Positions 62,747 through 64,000 of a DNA stretch of 64,000 nt are shown here, piece by piece (the stretch's first letter is position 1; each line of letters begins with the position of its first letter). This DNA is from Collinsella sp. GTDB taxonomy: Bacteria > Actinomycetota > Coriobacteriia > Coriobacteriales > Coriobacteriaceae. The position numbers and the translations under genes were made by a program. The stretch lies in NCBI GenBank assembly GCA_031295385.1, contig JAUMOL010000030.1, positions 41,408 through 105,407 of the forward strand, read 5' to 3'. Below the pieces are notes generated by a model. It was not told where the DNA came from and ran no database searches. It saw only the letters and a list, made by a program, of their open reading frames with translations.

Positions 62747-63838
62747 ATGGACACCCTCAACGACCTAAACGAGCGCGTCGACGCCTTTGTCGGCACCAGC
62801 TCCTTCGACACGCCTGCCGCGGCAAACGACCAAGCTCCCATCGATGTGCCCGCCGAGGTTCACGAGGACATCGTCGCCTCGGTCGATTTCTCCGAGGTCG
62901 AGCTCGCAGACGAGTTCACCGAGCCCCAGGTAGCCGTGACCCCCAACGGACTGCTCCCCATGGAGCCGATGCCCATTGACGGGCGTTTGCGCAAGGCGGC
63001 CCTCCGCATGCCCGACGAGATCGAGGAGGCCAGCGGCTTTACGCTCTTCGGCCGTCGTATCAAATCGCTCATCTACACCACCGATGTCGCGGTTATCCGC
63101 AACTCCAACGCCGACGCCGTCTTTGCGGTCTACCCTTTCACGCCGCAGCCCGCCATTACGCAGGCACTGTTGACCGTCGCCGAGTGCCCGGTCTTTGTAG
63201 GCGTGGGCGGCGGAACTACGACCGGTAAGCGCTCCGTGCAGATGGCAGCCGTCTCCGAGATGCAGGGCGCGGCAGGCTGCGTGGTCAACTCCCCCGCTAC
63301 TGCCGAGATGGTAGAGCACATCACCAACATCGCCGACATCCCCGTCATCGCCACGGTCGTTCGCTGCGACGACGATGCCCACGCCAAGGTGCGCGCCGGC
63401 GCCAAGATTCTCAACATCGCCGCCGGCAAGAACACGCCCCAGGTCCTGCGTGAACTGCGCGAGCACTATCCCAACCTGCCGCTCATCGCGCCGGGCGGCA
63501 AGACGCCCGAGAGCATCCGTGAAACCATCGCCGCCGGCGCCAACGCCATCATCTGGACGCCGCCTTCGGCCCAGCAGCTACAGACCGACATGATGCAGCG
63601 TTATCGCAAGATGAAGGAAGACGCCACCCCTGTCATCTCGCGCGACGATGTGCCCATTATCGACCAGGTCGCCGCCGCCGAGGTCAGCCAGGTCGAGAAC
63701 ATGAATCCCGACGTGCCGATTCCCGACGAAGTCATCGAGCGCGTCGCTTCGATCCACGAGCGCGTCGAGGAGCATCGCGCCAACCGCGGCCTCAAGCCGT
63801 CACTGCACGGCTTCTTCTTCCGCGGAAAGAAACGCTAA
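62747..63838 (+). CDS. TIM-barrel protein of unknown function, KDPG-aldolase-like
   Basis: The 363-residue product has an acidic N-terminal 80 residues, then a barrel-like domain (about 95-290): SGFTLFGRRIKSLIYTTDVA, FVGVGGGTTTGKRSVQM, GCVVNSPATAEMVEHI, RAGAKILNIAAGK, PLIAPGGKTPESI and ANAIIWTPPS. This order of GG-containing strands resembles phosphate-binding TIM barrels such as KDPG aldolase. The catalytic residues are not assignable by eye. The ATG at 62747 has a weak binding site; longer in-frame starts would overlap the small gene's promoter side. Confidence 0.6.
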   Translation: MDTLNDLNERVDAFVGTSSFDTPAAANDQAPIDVPAEVHEDIVASVDFSEVELADEFTEPQVAVTPNGLLPMEPMPIDGRLRKAALRMPDEIEEASGFTLFGRRIKSLIYTTDVAVIRNSNADAVFAVYPFTPQPAITQALLTVAECPVFVGVGGGTTTGKRSVQMAAVSEMQGAAGCVVNSPATAEMVEHITNIADIPVIATVVRCDDDAHAKVRAGAKILNIAAGKNTPQVLRELREHYPNLPLIAPGGKTPESIRETIAAGANAIIWTPPSAQQLQTDMMQRYRKMKEDATPVISRDDVPIIDQVAAAEVSQVENMNPDVPIPDEVIERVASIHERVEEHRANRGLKPSLHGFFFRGKKR

Positions 63839-63862
63839 TCGTAACAGCAAGGCCCGCCCCAC

Positions 63863-64000
63863 TGAACTGCCTCCCATTTCTTGGACATGAGAAATGGGAG
63901 GCTTTCTTTATGCGCGTTGATTTGAGGGTGAAGCATGATGTCGAGGCCAGGAAGGCGGCCATAGGGCTCTTCGAGCTCGGGCACGGGTATAAATCTGCCG
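63863..64000 (+). mobile_element. Left end of an IS3-like insertion sequence
   Basis: TGAACTGCCTCCCATTTCTT starts like an IS3-family left terminal repeat (TGAACxGCC...). GCCTCCCATTTCT and AGAAATGGGAGGC (63869-63902) form a hairpin in its leader. A transposase frame begins at 63910. The element runs past the window end, so its right end and target duplication cannot be seen. Confidence 0.65.
63910..64000 (+). CDS. Transposase OrfA (partial)
   Basis: Thirty codons are visible, starting MRVDLRVKHDVEARKAAIG, with LFELGHGYKSA leading into what looks like the helix-turn-helix of an IS3/IS150-type OrfA (DNA binding at the inverted repeats). GGAGG lies 8 bp upstream of the ATG inside the leader hairpin. 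The gene continues beyond position 64000. Confidence 0.6.
   Translation, partial: MRVDLRVKHDVEARKAAIGLFELGHGYKSA

Overview
The window reads as chromosomal DNA of a high-GC Gram-positive anaerobe of the Coriobacteriia, most likely a Collinsella species. That placement is inference from the protein families, the GC-rich third positions, the GAAAGG-type ribosome binding sites and a large population of short palindromic repeats; no database was searched. About 60 protein genes, one tRNA, one probable 6S RNA, two copies of an unexplained structured element and the start of an IS3-like insertion sequence are visible.

Layout. 0.2-11 kb: argS, a CarD-like regulator, an HD-domain protein, proA and proB (separated by an S33 peptidase), pncB, a small coiled-coil membrane protein, tRNA-Ala(CGC) and a radical-SAM protein. 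11-21 kb: a probable 6S RNA, a WecA-type sugar-phosphate transferase, trpS, an alkyltransferase, DegV, MarR, a B3/4-domain protein, pckA and a polysaccharide-flippase-like membrane protein. 21-34.5 kb: a metallophosphatase, a K+/H+ antiporter, serC-serA, an M20 peptidase with a palindromic operator, a DUF1015-like protein, two histidine phosphatases, a nitroreductase with an iron-box-like site, an HdeD-like protein, a DUF188 protein, a His-rich metal permease and a DnaQ-like exonuclease. 34.5-36.5 kb: a less GC-rich accessory patch with a DUF559-type nuclease gene between copies of a 26-30 nt repeat. 36.5-40 kb: an ArsR-HMA-P-type ATPase metal-efflux operon with three matching operators, then a DtxR-family regulator. 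40-50 kb: HAD, ABC-F, pstSCAB, PepV-like dipeptidase, HAD, DegV. 50-59 kb: a RelB/YafQ-type toxin-antitoxin pair, a LOG-like protein, and the queuosine genes tgt, queA and queH, interspersed with an SDR, a tail-anchored coiled-coil protein and two copies of a structured element. 59-64 kb: metG with an aberrant KMSKS loop, an rRNA/tRNA m5C methyltransferase, a small membrane protein, a TIM-barrel protein and the left end of an IS3-like element.

How the genes work together. Metal homeostasis recurs: an ArsR efflux operon, a DtxR regulator whose promoter shares an 18-bp box with the promoter of the His-rich permease, and a separate iron-box-like site before a nitroreductase. Amino-acid synthesis (proA, proB, serC, serA), gluconeogenesis (pckA), NAD salvage (pncB), phosphate uptake (pst) and queuosine modification are ordinary core functions.

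The least explained content lies between genes. At least four families of hairpin-forming repeats occur, two of them with compensatory changes in their stems. The most unusual is a ~170-bp multi-stem element present twice, each copy starting at the stop codon of a minus-strand gene and lying next to tgt or queA, with a conserved core but entirely different paired arms.
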